Shown: positions 1-8,017 of the stretch, piece by piece | Numbering within the stretch: the stretch's first letter is position 1 | How the letters are laid out: each line of letters opens with the position of its first letter | Source: Nocardioides alkalitolerans | GTDB lineage: Bacteria > Actinomycetota > Actinomycetes > Propionibacteriales > Nocardioidaceae | Direction of reading: 5' to 3' | Length of the DNA stretch: 64,000 bases | NCBI GenBank assembly: GCA_038184435.1 | Contig: CP116227.1 | Location: forward strand, 3,377,501 to 3,441,500 | The notes under the pieces: model-generated | The model's input: the letters and a program-made list of their open reading frames with translations, nothing else | Told to the model about the DNA's origin: nothing | Database searches by the model: none | Translations under genes and position numbers: made by a program

Positions 1-712
1 GCGCGACCCCTCGTCGGTCGCGGCCCCCGCGGCCGCCGCGGTCGAGCCCGAGCCCACCCAGGCCACGCAGGTGCTCGGCGGCGCGGCGGTCCCCGCGGCT
101 GCGGCCGCCGCCACCGCCTTCCCGCCCACCGGGGCCGCGGCCGTCGTCACCGAGGAGACGACCGAGCCCGTGGAACCCGAGGAGCGGCGCCGGAAGCCGG
201 TGCTGCCGTGGGTGGCGGGCGTGCTCGCGCTGCTGCTCGTCGCCGCGCTCGTGTGGATCTTCGTCGCGACGAGCGGCGGGGACGACGACGATCCGGCCGC
301 GCCGCCGAGCGAGACCTCGTCCGCGCCGCCGCCGAGCTCGACGACCTCGGAGCCGACGACGTCGGAGCCGACGAGCGAGACGACGTCGACGGCGCCGGAG
401 ACCTTCGACCTCGACGTGGACTCCTACCGGGGGCGCAACGTCAACGAGGTGCGCGACGAGCTGCGCGACCAGTTCGGGCTCGAGGTCTCGCGGGAGGAGC
501 TCGACAACGACGGCTCCGAGGTGCCCAACACGGTCAGCGACATCCGGCCGTCCACCGGGCTCACCGCGGGCGACTCGGTCACCGTCGAGTTCTGGGGTCC
601 CGAGCCGGACCCCGAGCCCGAGCCGGAGCCCGAGCCGACCGAGACCCAGCCGACCGAGACCGAGCCGACCCTGCCCGTCCCGACCGACACCGCGACCACC
701 GAAGCACCGTGA
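1..712 (+). CDS. C-terminal part of a PASTA-containing Ser/Thr protein kinase (5' end outside window)
   Basis: Only the tail is present; the frame is open from base 2, so the kinase domain lies upstream of the window. Visible parts are an Ala/Pro-rich juxtamembrane linker, an Arg-Arg-Arg-Lys stop-transfer patch, one membrane helix (around bases 205-270), a Ser/Thr/Glu-rich spacer and one PASTA-like repeat (bases about 405-595). It ends in a long Pro-Glu-Pro/Thr-rich tail. The gene directly precedes pknB, the place occupied by pknA in actinobacteria. M. tuberculosis PknA has no PASTA domain, so this one may have acquired one; that comparison is from family knowledge. The PASTA part should face the cell wall and sense peptidoglycan fragments. 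Confidence 0.8.
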   Translation, partial: RDPSSVAAPAAAAVEPEPTQATQVLGGAAVPAAAAAATAFPPTGAAAVVTEETTEPVEPEERRRKPVLPWVAGVLALLLVAALVWIFVATSGGDDDDPAAPPSETSSAPPPSSTTSEPTTSEPTSETTSTAPETFDLDVDSYRGRNVNEVRDELRDQFGLEVSREELDNDGSEVPNTVSDIRPSTGLTAGDSVTVEFWGPEPDPEPEPEPEPTETQPTETEPTLPVPTDTATTEAP

Positions 713-780
713 GGAACCCGGACCGTGTCTGACCCGAGGTACTCGCCCCCGCGCCCCGCGGTGGGCCCGGAGGGAGAGCG

Positions 781-2550
781 ATGACGGACGCCGACAGCCC
801 GACCCTGGTGGGCGGGCGCTACGAGCTCGGTGGGCTGCTGGGCCGCGGCGGCATGGCCGAGGTGCGCAAGGGCACCGACACGCGGCTCGGCCGCGTCGTG
901 GCCGTGAAGCGCCTGCGCACCGACCTCGCGAGCGACGCGACCTTCCAGGCGCGCTTCCGCCGCGAGGCCCAGTCGTCGGCGTCGCTCAACCACCCCTCGA
1001 TCGTGTCGACCTACGACACGGGCGAGGAGATCTCCGACGACGGCGTCGCGCAGCCCTACATCGTCATGGAGTTCGTGGCGGGCCGCACGCTCCGCGACGT
1101 GCTCCGCGAGGGCCGCAAGATCCTGCCCGAGCGCGCCCTGGAGATCACGAGCGGCGTGCTGTCGGCGCTCGACTACAGCCACCGCGCCGGCATCATCCAC
1201 CGCGACATCAAGCCCGGGAACGTCATGCTCACCCCGAGCGGCGACGTGAAGGTCATGGACTTCGGCATCGCCCGCGCCATCTCCGAGGCCTCCTCGACGA
1301 TGACGCAGACGGCCGCGGTCGTCGGCACGGCGCAGTACCTTTCGCCCGAGCAGGCCCGCGGCGAGGTCGTGGACTCGCGCTCCGACGTCTACTCCGCCGG
1401 CTGCCTGCTCTACGAGCTCCTCACCGGCCGACCGCCGTTCGTGGGCGACTCCCCCGTCGCGGTGGCCTACCAGCACGTGCGGGAGCAGGCGCAGCGCCCC
1501 TCCGAGCTCGACCCCACGCTGGCGCCCGAGATCGACCAGATCGTCATGAAGTCGCTCGCCAAGCGCGTCGAGGACCGCTACCAGAGCGCCGCGCAGATGC
1601 GGAGCGACATCGAGCGCTACCTCGCGGGCCGGCCCGTGCAGGCTCCCGTCATCCCCGACGAGGCCGAGCAGCCGACCGCGGGCGCCACCCCGGCCGTACC
1701 GCCGCCGACGCGGCGCGTGCCCGAGGCAGCCGCCCCGGAGCGCGGGCCGCGGCGGGGACCGTGGGTCGCGGCCATCGTGGCTCTGCTCATCGCGCTGGCC
1801 CTCGTGTTCGTGTGGTTCGTCAACCGGGTCGACCTCTTCGAGGACCCGCCGACCGACAAGGCCGTCCCCGACGTCGCGGGCGAGACCCAGGAGGTGGCCC
1901 GCACGGAGCTGGCCGACACGGGCTTCCGCGTCGCCGGCCAGGTGGAGCCCCAGACGAGCGACACCGTCGAGGAGGGGCTGGTCATCGGGACGGACCCGTC
2001 CGGCGACACGTTCGCGGAACCCGGCACGACGATCACGCTCATCGTCTCCACGGGACCGGAGACGGTGATGCTGCCCGACGTCACGGGCGACACGTGCGAG
2101 GAGGCGCTCGCGCAGCTGACCGAGTTCGACGCGCGGTGCGAGGACGTCGACTCCGACGAGGAGGCGGGCACCGTCGTCGCCATGGACCCGGAGGGCGGCA
2201 ACGGCGGCGAGTTCGCCCCCGGCACCGTCGTCACGCTCGACGTCTCGCGGGGCCCGAAGGCCGTGCCGAACGTCGTGGGGTCGACCCGCACCGAGGCCGA
2301 GGCAGCCATCCGGGCCCAGGGCTTCGAGCCCGACGCCATCCCGACGCTCGACGAGACGAAGGCGTTCGGCGAGGTCGTGCGCCAGTCCCCCGGCGAGGGC
2401 CGCACCCTCAGCCAGGGCGACACGGTGACGATCGTCTACAACAACTACCGGGCCCCGGAGCCGCCCCCGGAGACGACCGCGCCCCCGGACACCGAACCGC
2501 CGGCCACCGAGGAGCCCGACCCCGGCAACGGCGGCGGACTGATCCCGTAG
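781..2550 (+). CDS. pknB: Serine/threonine protein kinase PknB with three PASTA domains
   Basis: 589 aa. The kinase domain is about residues 13-275: glycine loop GRGGMAEV, ATP-binding Lys43, catalytic HRDIKPGN with Asp142, DFG at 160-162 and a SPEQ activation-segment end. The membrane helix is about 328-347, then three PASTA repeats (about 360-430, 430-500, 500-560) and a Pro/Thr/Glu-rich tail. M. tuberculosis PknB has four PASTA repeats, so this one is a repeat shorter. PknB phosphorylates cell-division and peptidoglycan-synthesis proteins in response to muropeptides. A clear RBS (GGAGGGAG) precedes ATG 781. The preceding kinase fragment ends 68 bp upstream, so co-transcription is likely. 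trpG, which follows in mycobacteria, is absent. Confidence 0.95.
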   Translation: MTDADSPTLVGGRYELGGLLGRGGMAEVRKGTDTRLGRVVAVKRLRTDLASDATFQARFRREAQSSASLNHPSIVSTYDTGEEISDDGVAQPYIVMEFVAGRTLRDVLREGRKILPERALEITSGVLSALDYSHRAGIIHRDIKPGNVMLTPSGDVKVMDFGIARAISEASSTMTQTAAVVGTAQYLSPEQARGEVVDSRSDVYSAGCLLYELLTGRPPFVGDSPVAVAYQHVREQAQRPSELDPTLAPEIDQIVMKSLAKRVEDRYQSAAQMRSDIERYLAGRPVQAPVIPDEAEQPTAGATPAVPPPTRRVPEAAAPERGPRRGPWVAAIVALLIALALVFVWFVNRVDLFEDPPTDKAVPDVAGETQEVARTELADTGFRVAGQVEPQTSDTVEEGLVIGTDPSGDTFAEPGTTITLIVSTGPETVMLPDVTGDTCEEALAQLTEFDARCEDVDSDEEAGTVVAMDPEGGNGGEFAPGTVVTLDVSRGPKAVPNVVGSTRTEAEAAIRAQGFEPDAIPTLDETKAFGEVVRQSPGEGRTLSQGDTVTIVYNNYRAPEPPPETTAPPDTEPPATEEPDPGNGGGLIP

Positions 2551-2556
2551 CGCACC

Positions 2557-2589
2557 CGAGCCCCCCGCCCGATCCGGGCGGGGGGCTCG
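2557..2589. terminator. Bidirectional hairpin terminator between pknB and the DUF881 gene
   Basis: A 15-bp perfect inverted repeat (2557-2571 / 2575-2589) with a 3-nt loop lies between two convergent genes. There is no long T run, which is usual for high-GC actinobacterial terminators. Confidence 0.75.
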
Positions 2590-2625
2590 TGCGTGGGTGG
2601 ACCCGCGGCGTACCGGGGTGGGAGG

Positions 2626-3402
2626 TCAGCCGAGCGGCTCGGCGAGCTGGACGTCGAGGAGTCCGCGGTACTCGCTCGCGACCAGGTCGTCCTCCTCCTG
2701 CATCTCCCAGCCCACCGCGATGCGGGGGTCGGCGGCCTGCTCGCGGTACGTCGCGATCGTCGCGTCGTCGTCGACCGCGGTCTCGAGCGCGGTCGGGTCG
2801 CCGATCGCGGAGATGACGTAGGGCTGCGGGTAGGCGATGCCCTGCAGGAGGATCGCGTTGCCCTGGCACTTGATGCCCGTCGTGGTGACGATGCGCTGGC
2901 CCTGGATCGTGATGGCCTCCGCGCCGCCGGCCCACAGGGCGTTGACGACGGTCTGGATGTCCTGCTGGTGCACGACGTGGAGGTTCTGGTTGAGGTCGGA
3001 GGACTCCCGGACCGACAGCGGGGCGTCGCTCAGCGTGATGGTGACGCCGGAGCCGGTGACCTCCGTGAGGCCCGCCGGCGCCCGCAAGGTCTCGACCTGG
3101 CTCTGCAGGTCGTCGACCTGGGCGTCGCCGAGACCCTCGGAGAGCTGCTGCACCTCGCTGTCGAGGTCGTTGACCCGTTCCGTGAGGGCCTCCGCCTGCG
3201 CGGCCTCGTTGCTGACGAGGCCCGCGAGGTCCTGGTAGCGCCCCGGACGGAGGTCCGTGCCGTCGCTGCTGAGGGCGCTCGCGACGAACAGCCCGCCCGA
3301 GAGGAGCAGCACCACGGGCGTGCCCCAGCGCCACGACCGCGACCGCGGGCGCAGGGCGCGCGGCGCGTCGCTCGACGGGCTCGGGTGAGGACCGGGGGGC
3401 AC
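2626..3402 (-). CDS. DUF881 family membrane-anchored protein
   Basis: 258 aa if it starts at GTG 3402; no good RBS is visible, so the start is uncertain. After a short basic N-terminus there is one membrane helix (about residues 27-45), then a coiled-coil stretch rich in Glu/Leu/Gln (about 60-105) and the conserved DUF881 core with the GITITLSDAP-like and GAEAITIQGQRI-like strands. The family is conserved beside crgA and pknB in actinobacteria (Rv0012 in M. tuberculosis) and is suspected to act in envelope or division; its biochemical role is unknown. Here it is transcribed toward pknB and divergently from crgA. Confidence 0.85.
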   Translation of the reverse strand: MPPGPHPSPSSDAPRALRPRSRSWRWGTPVVLLLSGGLFVASALSSDGTDLRPGRYQDLAGLVSNEAAQAEALTERVNDLDSEVQQLSEGLGDAQVDDLQSQVETLRAPAGLTEVTGSGVTITLSDAPLSVRESSDLNQNLHVVHQQDIQTVVNALWAGGAEAITIQGQRIVTTTGIKCQGNAILLQGIAYPQPYVISAIGDPTALETAVDDDATIATYREQAADPRIAVGWEMQEEDDLVASEYRGLLDVQLAEPLG

Positions 3403-3465
3403 GACGACTACGCTAGCCCGCGGCGTGCGAACCTGCACGACCGCGTCGTCCGACGAGGAGATGTC

Positions 3466-4113
3466 GTGAGCAAGTCCCAGTCCGATCCCGAGAGCACCTC
3501 GGAGACGTCGGAGGCGTCGTCGACGTCGTCGAAGTCCGCGACGTCCGCGTCGAAGACGAAGGGCACGTCGAAGGCGACCGCGAAGGACAAGGCGGCCGTG
3601 AAGGACAAGGCGGCCGTGAAGGCTGCGCCCGGTGGACTGCGTGGTCGCCTGCAGAGCCGCCGCGACCCGCTCGCCGGGGAGCGGCCGCCGCTGCTGAGCC
3701 TGCGGTTCGTGCTCATGGTGCTGCTCGTCGTCGCCGGCATCGCGTGGATCACCCTGACGTGGCGCTCCCTCGGCCTCGACAACTTCGACCAGTGGAGCCT
3801 CATCCCCGACGAGGAGAAGCCGCGCCGCTGGGTGTGGGAGCTCGGGCTGTGGAACTACGCGATCGGCTTCGGCGCGATCCTGCTCGGCCTCATCGTCGGC
3901 GCGCACCGCTCCACCCCGCTCGGTCGGGGCAACGGCGTCGTCGTCGGCATGCTCGCGTGCTTCGGCATCGGCCTGCTGTGGATCTGCACGTTCTACCTGT
4001 TCGCCGACGACATCTCGTCGATCTGGGTCTTCGGCGCCCTCGGCCAGTGGAACCTGGTCGTCGGCATCGCGTTCATGGCCGTTGGGTTCTCCTACGCCAC
4101 CAAGTGGGAGTAG
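3466..4113 (+). CDS. crgA: Cell-division protein CrgA, internally duplicated
   Basis: 215 aa from GTG 3466, chosen because GAGGAG lies 5 nt upstream. Residues 1-70 are a Ser/Thr/Lys/Ala-rich low-complexity cytoplasmic tail with a repeated Lys-Asp-Lys-Ala-Ala-Val unit. Four predicted membrane helices follow, arranged as two CrgA-like hairpins. Each ends in the CrgA signature: LGLWNYAIGFGAILLG in the first and LGQWNLVVGIAFMAVGF with a closing TKWE in the second. CrgA recruits FtsI and other divisome parts to FtsZ in actinobacteria. Family members are usually 85-95 aa with one hairpin, so this protein is more than twice the normal size. Its place next to the DUF881 and pknB genes is the standard one. 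Confidence 0.9.
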   Translation: MSKSQSDPESTSETSEASSTSSKSATSASKTKGTSKATAKDKAAVKDKAAVKAAPGGLRGRLQSRRDPLAGERPPLLSLRFVLMVLLVVAGIAWITLTWRSLGLDNFDQWSLIPDEEKPRRWVWELGLWNYAIGFGAILLGLIVGAHRSTPLGRGNGVVVGMLACFGIGLLWICTFYLFADDISSIWVFGALGQWNLVVGIAFMAVGFSYATKWE

Positions 4114-4130
4114 CCCACCCCGCACGCACG

Positions 4131-4164
4131 ACGACGCCGGCCCGCACCCGCGGGCCGGCGTCGT
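4131..4164 (+). terminator. Terminator of crgA
   Basis: A 15-bp perfect inverted repeat (4131-4145 / 4150-4164) with a 4-nt loop starts 17 bp after the crgA stop codon. Confidence 0.75.
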
Positions 4165-4203
4165 TCGCATTTCCGGCCGTTGTGGAGGGTGAGCGGGCCG
4201 GTT

Positions 4204-4289
4204 GTTTCCCCGGCTGACCGGGGAACACGCCACTTAGACCATCAAATTTGATGGTCTAAGTGGTTGGTTCCCCGGTCAGCCGGGGAACC
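4204..4289. repeat. Long near-perfect palindrome centred at 4246/4247
   Basis: The inner 34 bp (4230-4263) are a perfect palindrome around AAATTT. Three mismatched pairs follow, then another 21-bp perfect arm on each side (4206-4226 / 4267-4287). Each outer arm is itself a small hairpin (TTCCCCGG, 4-nt loop, CCGGGGAA). The AT-rich core stands out in this high-GC sequence. It lies between convergent genes and could be a bidirectional terminator, a cruciform or a protein-binding site. Confidence 0.85.
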
Positions 4290-4299
4290 GACCGCCAAC

Positions 4300-4321
4300 T
4301 TATCCACAGGGGTTATCCACA
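4300..4321 (+). promoter_or_regulatory. Two tandem DnaA-box sequences
   Basis: TTATCCACA occurs at 4300-4308 and again at 4313-4321, in the same orientation, 13 bp apart. Both match the consensus DnaA box TTATNCACA exactly. They lie 10 bp after the long palindrome, in the gap between crgA and the rhomboid gene, a region normally only a few kilobases from oriC. Binding is inferred from sequence only. Confidence 0.6.
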
Positions 4322-4353
4322 GTGTGGAGAACTTACACGCGTGTGATTCCGCC

Positions 4354-5280
4354 TCAGACGAGCTCGGCGACGCGGAGCGCGACCAGCCCGATCACGACCG
4401 CCGCGACGGCGAGCAGGCCGCTCGCCTGCCACAGCACACGGTTGCGGCGGGGCGCCAGCACGATGACGCTGGCCGCCGCGATGCCGCCCAGGAGGCCGCC
4501 GAGGTGGCCCTGCCAGGAGATGCCGCTGCCGCCGGCGATGGTGATCACGACGTTGAGGCCCAGCCAGAGCGCGAGCTGGCGAGGATCGCCGCCGACCCGC
4601 AGCACGACGACGAGCGCCGCGCCGATGAGGCCGAAGATCGCGCCGGACGCGCCGAGGGTCGACGAGTAGGGCTCGGAGAGCCACATGACGGCCGCCGACC
4701 CGGCGAGGAGGGAGACGACGTAGATGGCCAGGAAGCGCCAGCGACCCGTCACCCGCTCGACGAACGGGCCGAGGAAGTAGAGCGCGAGCATGTTGCCCGC
4801 GATGTGCCAGATGGCGACGTGGGAGAACCCGCTGGTCACCAGCTGCCAGAAGGCGCCGGTCGTGACGCCCTCGGTCCACGACCCGCCGGGCGCGAAGCCG
4901 CAGGCGGTGGCGTTCGAGACGTCGACGTACACCTGCCCCCCACCCGTCTCGCACGCCCCCCGGGGCGTCAGCAGGAGCAGGCGGCCGAGCGCGCTGTTGG
5001 CGCCGCCGGCGGCGAGGAGGGCGACGAAGACGGCGGCGTTGATCGCGATGAGCACGTACGACGTCAGCTCGGGCCGCGCCGTGCGCTCACCTCCGAAGGG
5101 AGTGGTGGGGCGGCGGATGCTGCGCTGGCCCGCGGCGACGCAGTCGGGGCACTGGAAGCCGACGGAGGCCTCCCGCATGCAGTCGGGGCAGATGTACCGC
5201 CCGCACCGCTGGCACGCGATGTGCGACTCCCGGCCGGGGTGGCGGTAGCAGACCGGCACCCCGGCCGGGACGTCGTTCAC
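4354..5280 (-). CDS. Rhomboid-family intramembrane serine protease with N-terminal zinc-finger
   Basis: 308 aa from GTG 5280, which overlaps the ppiA stop by 4 bp (GTGA), so it is translationally coupled to ppiA. Residues 11-47 carry Cys/His pairs of a B-box-like zinc-binding module (CxxC and CPxC spacing). A rhomboid membrane core of about six helices follows. The catalytic serine is in GASG (Ser212), the catalytic histidine is His259, and the conserved His-Asn of helix 2 is in HIAGN. Rhomboids cut transmembrane substrates within the bilayer; the substrate here is unknown. M. tuberculosis has a different small membrane protein (Rv0010c) between ppiA and crgA. Confidence 0.92.
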   Translation of the reverse strand: MNDVPAGVPVCYRHPGRESHIACQRCGRYICPDCMREASVGFQCPDCVAAGQRSIRRPTTPFGGERTARPELTSYVLIAINAAVFVALLAAGGANSALGRLLLLTPRGACETGGGQVYVDVSNATACGFAPGGSWTEGVTTGAFWQLVTSGFSHVAIWHIAGNMLALYFLGPFVERVTGRWRFLAIYVVSLLAGSAAVMWLSEPYSSTLGASGAIFGLIGAALVVVLRVGGDPRQLALWLGLNVVITIAGGSGISWQGHLGGLLGGIAAASVIVLAPRRNRVLWQASGLLAVAAVVIGLVALRVAELV

Positions 5281-5804
5281 GAGCGGGTGATCTCCACCGA
5301 CTCGATGACGACCGGCTCGACCGGGCGGTCGCCGGCGGCGGTCTTGGTGGTGCCGATGGCGTCGACGACCTTCTTCGACTCCTCGTCGACGACCTCGCCG
5401 AAGATCGTGTGCTTGCGGTTCAGCCACGCGGTCGGCGTGGTGGTGATGAAGAACTGCGAGCCGTTGGTGCCCTTGCCCATGCGGGTGCCGGCGTTGGCCA
5501 TGGCGAGCAGGTAGGGCTTGTCGAAGACGAGCTCCGGGTGGATCTCGTCGTCGAAGGTGTAGCCCGGGCCGCCGGTGCCGGTGCCGAGCGGGCAACCGCC
5601 CTGGATCATGAAGCCGTCGATGACCCGGTGGAAGCCGAGACCGTCGTAGTACGGCACGCCGCTGCGACCGGCGTCGTCCTTGTAGTCCTTCGTGCCCTCG
5701 GCGAGCCCGACGAAGTTGTCGACCGTCTTCGGCGCGTGGTTGGGGAAGAGGGTCACGACGATGTCGCCGCGGTTCGTCTTCAGGGTGGCCTTGAGGTCAG
5801 CCAT
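5277..5804 (-). CDS. ppiA: Cyclophilin-type peptidyl-prolyl cis-trans isomerase
   Basis: 175 aa from ATG 5804. It is a single cyclophilin domain containing the conserved FHRVI.GFMIQGG, GS.QFFI and HTIFGEV motifs, with the catalytic Arg in the first and Phe-Phe in the second. There is no signal peptide, so it is cytosolic. It catalyses prolyl isomerisation during protein folding. Gene order ppiA-(membrane protein)-crgA is conserved near the origin in actinobacteria. The 195-bp gap upstream (5805-5999) is shared with a divergent gene and must hold both promoters; no clear -10/-35 pair stands out. Confidence 0.95.
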   Translation of the reverse strand: MADLKATLKTNRGDIVVTLFPNHAPKTVDNFVGLAEGTKDYKDDAGRSGVPYYDGLGFHRVIDGFMIQGGCPLGTGTGGPGYTFDDEIHPELVFDKPYLLAMANAGTRMGKGTNGSQFFITTTPTAWLNRKHTIFGEVVDEESKKVVDAIGTTKTAAGDRPVEPVVIESVEITRS

Positions 5805-5999
5805 GTCAGCCTTTCCGTTCGTCTGCTCGGACGGCCGTTCCGCCGCCCCCGCAATGCTCGCACGCACGCGCAACGCCGTGGTGCCGGGACCTGCACGGCT
5901 GCGCCCGGCCCGGCCGGGGAACCGGTCCGGGACGCAGGTGTACGGCGCGGCTTGGCACGGCATGATCGAATGAGTCGAAAGCGACGAGAGAGGACTGTG

Positions 6000-6653
6000 A
6001 TGGGCTTCCGGAAGAAGAAGACGATCCTCGAGCAGGCACAGGAGAAGGCGAGCGAGCTCGCCGACACCGTGCGGCCCCAGATCGAGGCCGCGGTCGAGGC
6101 CGCGAAGGAGAAGTCGGCCCCGGTGATCGCCGAGGCCCGCGAGAAGGCGGCGCCGCACGTCGCCGACGGCAAGGCGAAGGCCGCTGCTGCCGCGGGTGCC
6201 GCTGCGGCCACGGCCGCGCCGTACGTCGCGCAGGGTCGCGCCAAGGTGATCGACGGCAAGGACCTGGCGGCTGCCAAGGCCCTCGCCGGTCTGCAGAAGG
6301 CGGAGGCGAAGGTCGCCGACCTGCAGAGCGACCCGCCGAAGAAGAAGGGCCGCCTGCGCAAGCTGGTGCTCTTCACGCTCCTCGCGGGCGGTGCCGCGTT
6401 CGCGGTGAAGAAGCTGACGAGCAGCGGTGGCGACAACTGGCAGTCGACCTACACGCCGCCCCCGCCGCCGGCTCCGGCCAGCAACCCGGCGACGAAGCCG
6501 GCCGCTGCCGCCGACCCCGACGCCCCGCAGGCCGACGAGAACGGTGGCGCGGGCCCCGGCGAGGCGCTGGCCGACTCGGCCGAGCAGCCGCACCCCGTCA
6601 CCACGCCGGACGACCCGGCCGAGGTCGTCCGGATCGACGACGACAAGGCCTGA
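6000..6653 (+). CDS. Ala/Lys-rich protein with one membrane helix (DUF5324-like), function unknown
   Basis: 217 aa from ATG 6000 with RBS AGAGAGG; an in-frame GTG at 5997 is possible. Residues 1-110 are a long amphipathic Ala/Lys/Glu helix with repeated AREKAAPHVADGKAK-like units, resembling apolipoprotein or LEA-type coiled repeats. A basic KKKGRLRK patch and a short hydrophobic stretch (about 122-136) follow, then a Pro/Ala-rich disordered acidic tail. The layout resembles the DUF5324 family of streptomycetes; I am not certain of the assignment. Membrane-associated stress or envelope roles would fit but are not shown. Confidence 0.7.
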   Translation: MGFRKKKTILEQAQEKASELADTVRPQIEAAVEAAKEKSAPVIAEAREKAAPHVADGKAKAAAAAGAAAATAAPYVAQGRAKVIDGKDLAAAKALAGLQKAEAKVADLQSDPPKKKGRLRKLVLFTLLAGGAAFAVKKLTSSGGDNWQSTYTPPPPPAPASNPATKPAAAADPDAPQADENGGAGPGEALADSAEQPHPVTTPDDPAEVVRIDDDKA

Positions 6654-6671
6654 GCCCGACCCGCACCGCAC

Positions 6672-6706
6672 GAACGGCCGCCCCGATCCGATCGGGGCGG
6701 CCGTTC
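6672..6706. terminator. Bidirectional hairpin terminator
   Basis: A 16-bp perfect inverted repeat (6672-6687 / 6691-6706) with a 3-nt loop lies between the convergent genes ending at 6653 and 6723. Confidence 0.8.
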
Positions 6707-6722
6707 TGCGTGTCGGCGACTG

Positions 6723-7133
6723 TCAGGCCCGCGGGCCTGCGGTGGCGCCGGGGGCGAGCTCGTCGGCGTACTCCCGGCGGACCCGCTGGGTCGCGCGGTG
6801 CTCGGCCCAGAAGGACAGCACGGGGACGGTGCCGCAGAGCAGCGTGACGACGGTGAAGCCCGGCTCCCACAGCGCCTTGCGGGCGAGGAGGAACGCCGTG
6901 ACGAGGAAGATCATGTAGAGCCAGCCGTGCGCCACGCCGAGGTAGTGCGTGATGTCCTCGCCGAGCTGCTGGGCGCCGGAACCGGGGGTGACCCAGGCCG
7001 GGGTGCTGGGGATGAAGCCCCACATCGACGAGCCGTCGAAGTTCGCCAGCGGGACGCCGACGAGGATCAGCACGATCAGCAGGACGCCGACGATCGTGGC
7101 CATGACGCGGTAACGGAGCAGGGTGCCTCTCAC
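6723..7133 (-). CDS. DUF3817 domain integral membrane protein
   Basis: 136 aa from GTG 7133, which overlaps the SURF1 stop codon by 4 bp (GTGA). Three hydrophobic helices are visible, with the DUF3817 features HYLGVAHGWLYM and a basic linker before the last helix. The family is common in actinobacteria, often beside respiratory-chain assembly genes; its function is unknown. Coupling to a SURF1 gene suggests a link with cytochrome oxidase or membrane biogenesis, which is inference. Confidence 0.8.
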   Translation of the reverse strand: MRGTLLRYRVMATIVGVLLIVLILVGVPLANFDGSSMWGFIPSTPAWVTPGSGAQQLGEDITHYLGVAHGWLYMIFLVTAFLLARKALWEPGFTVVTLLCGTVPVLSFWAEHRATQRVRREYADELAPGATAGPRA

Positions 7134-7975
7134 GAGGATGACGCTACTGCCGTTTCCTGAGCGTCCTCCGCCGGGTCGGTGCTGCTCCCGTCGCCCGCCT
7201 CGGGCTCGGCGTCGGCGATCCGCGCCCGGTCGACCTCGTCCCGGGCGAAGCGCCACCACACGAAGGCGGCGAAGGCGGCGAAGACCCACCACTCGATGGC
7301 GTAGAGCAGGTTGCGGAGGCTCGTGTTCGGCGCGATCTCGGGCACCTGGTCGGGCGTCACGGCGCTCAGCCCGTCGGCGGCGGCGTTGTCGGCGACGACG
7401 CCGGTCTCGCCGTCGATGTCGAGCACGAGGTAGCCCGGGTAGATGTCCGCGTCGACGAGCCGCACGACGTCGGCGAGACGCAGCTGGGGCAGCACGCGGT
7501 CGGTCGGGTCGTCGTCGACGGCGCCCGTGCCCTCGCCGGGCTGCAGCCAGCCCGCGCCGGTGACGGTGCCCTCCGCCGGGGGCGCGGACCCCGGGTCCGT
7601 GGTCCAGCCCCGCACCACGGGCAGCAGGGCCCCGTCGCCGTCGGTCGTCGCGACCGGCGTGACGATCCAGCTGCCCGCCACGCCGTCGACCCGGCGGTCG
7701 TCGACGAGGAAGGTGAGGTCGTCGCGCCAGGTGCCCTCGAGCTCGGCGGGCGCGCCCACGTCGGCCCCCGGGAAGCCCTCGCCCGGCACGAGCAGGTCGG
7801 CGAGCGGCGCCGGGTCCTGCGTGCTCACCTCGGCGGCCGCGCGCTCGCGGTGGGCCTGCCACGCGCCGTACTGCCACAGCCCCAGCGACACCGCCACCAC
7901 GACGGCGACGACGCCCAGCAGGTGGAGCGGCCAGACGCGCGGCCGCAGCACCGGGTGGAGGCGGGACGGGGGCAC
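7130..7975 (-). CDS. SURF1 family protein (cytochrome oxidase assembly)
   Basis: 281 aa from GTG 7975. The SURF1 layout is clear: an N-terminal helix (about residues 16-35) ending in LGLWQYGAWQ, a large extracytoplasmic domain with the GTW, VVRGW and GxLQPGEG motifs, and a C-terminal helix (about 220-240) with the NLLYAIEWWVFAAFA signature. SURF1 assists insertion of haem into subunit I of cytochrome c oxidase. The tail after residue 250 is acidic and disordered. It is first in a two-gene unit with the DUF3817 protein and divergent from the response regulator. Confidence 0.9.
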   Translation of the reverse strand: MPPSRLHPVLRPRVWPLHLLGVVAVVVAVSLGLWQYGAWQAHRERAAAEVSTQDPAPLADLLVPGEGFPGADVGAPAELEGTWRDDLTFLVDDRRVDGVAGSWIVTPVATTDGDGALLPVVRGWTTDPGSAPPAEGTVTGAGWLQPGEGTGAVDDDPTDRVLPQLRLADVVRLVDADIYPGYLVLDIDGETGVVADNAAADGLSAVTPDQVPEIAPNTSLRNLLYAIEWWVFAAFAAFVWWRFARDEVDRARIADAEPEAGDGSSTDPAEDAQETAVASSS

Positions 7976-8017
7976 GGGTCAAGAGTACGGACCGGCTCGG
8001 CCGGGCCTACGACGCGG

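Noticed and set aside
424..1476. Long open frame antisense to the kinase genes
   Set aside because: It overlaps two genes with clear kinase and PASTA motifs and is Arg/Gly/Val-rich low-complexity, as expected for the reverse strand of GC-rich codons.
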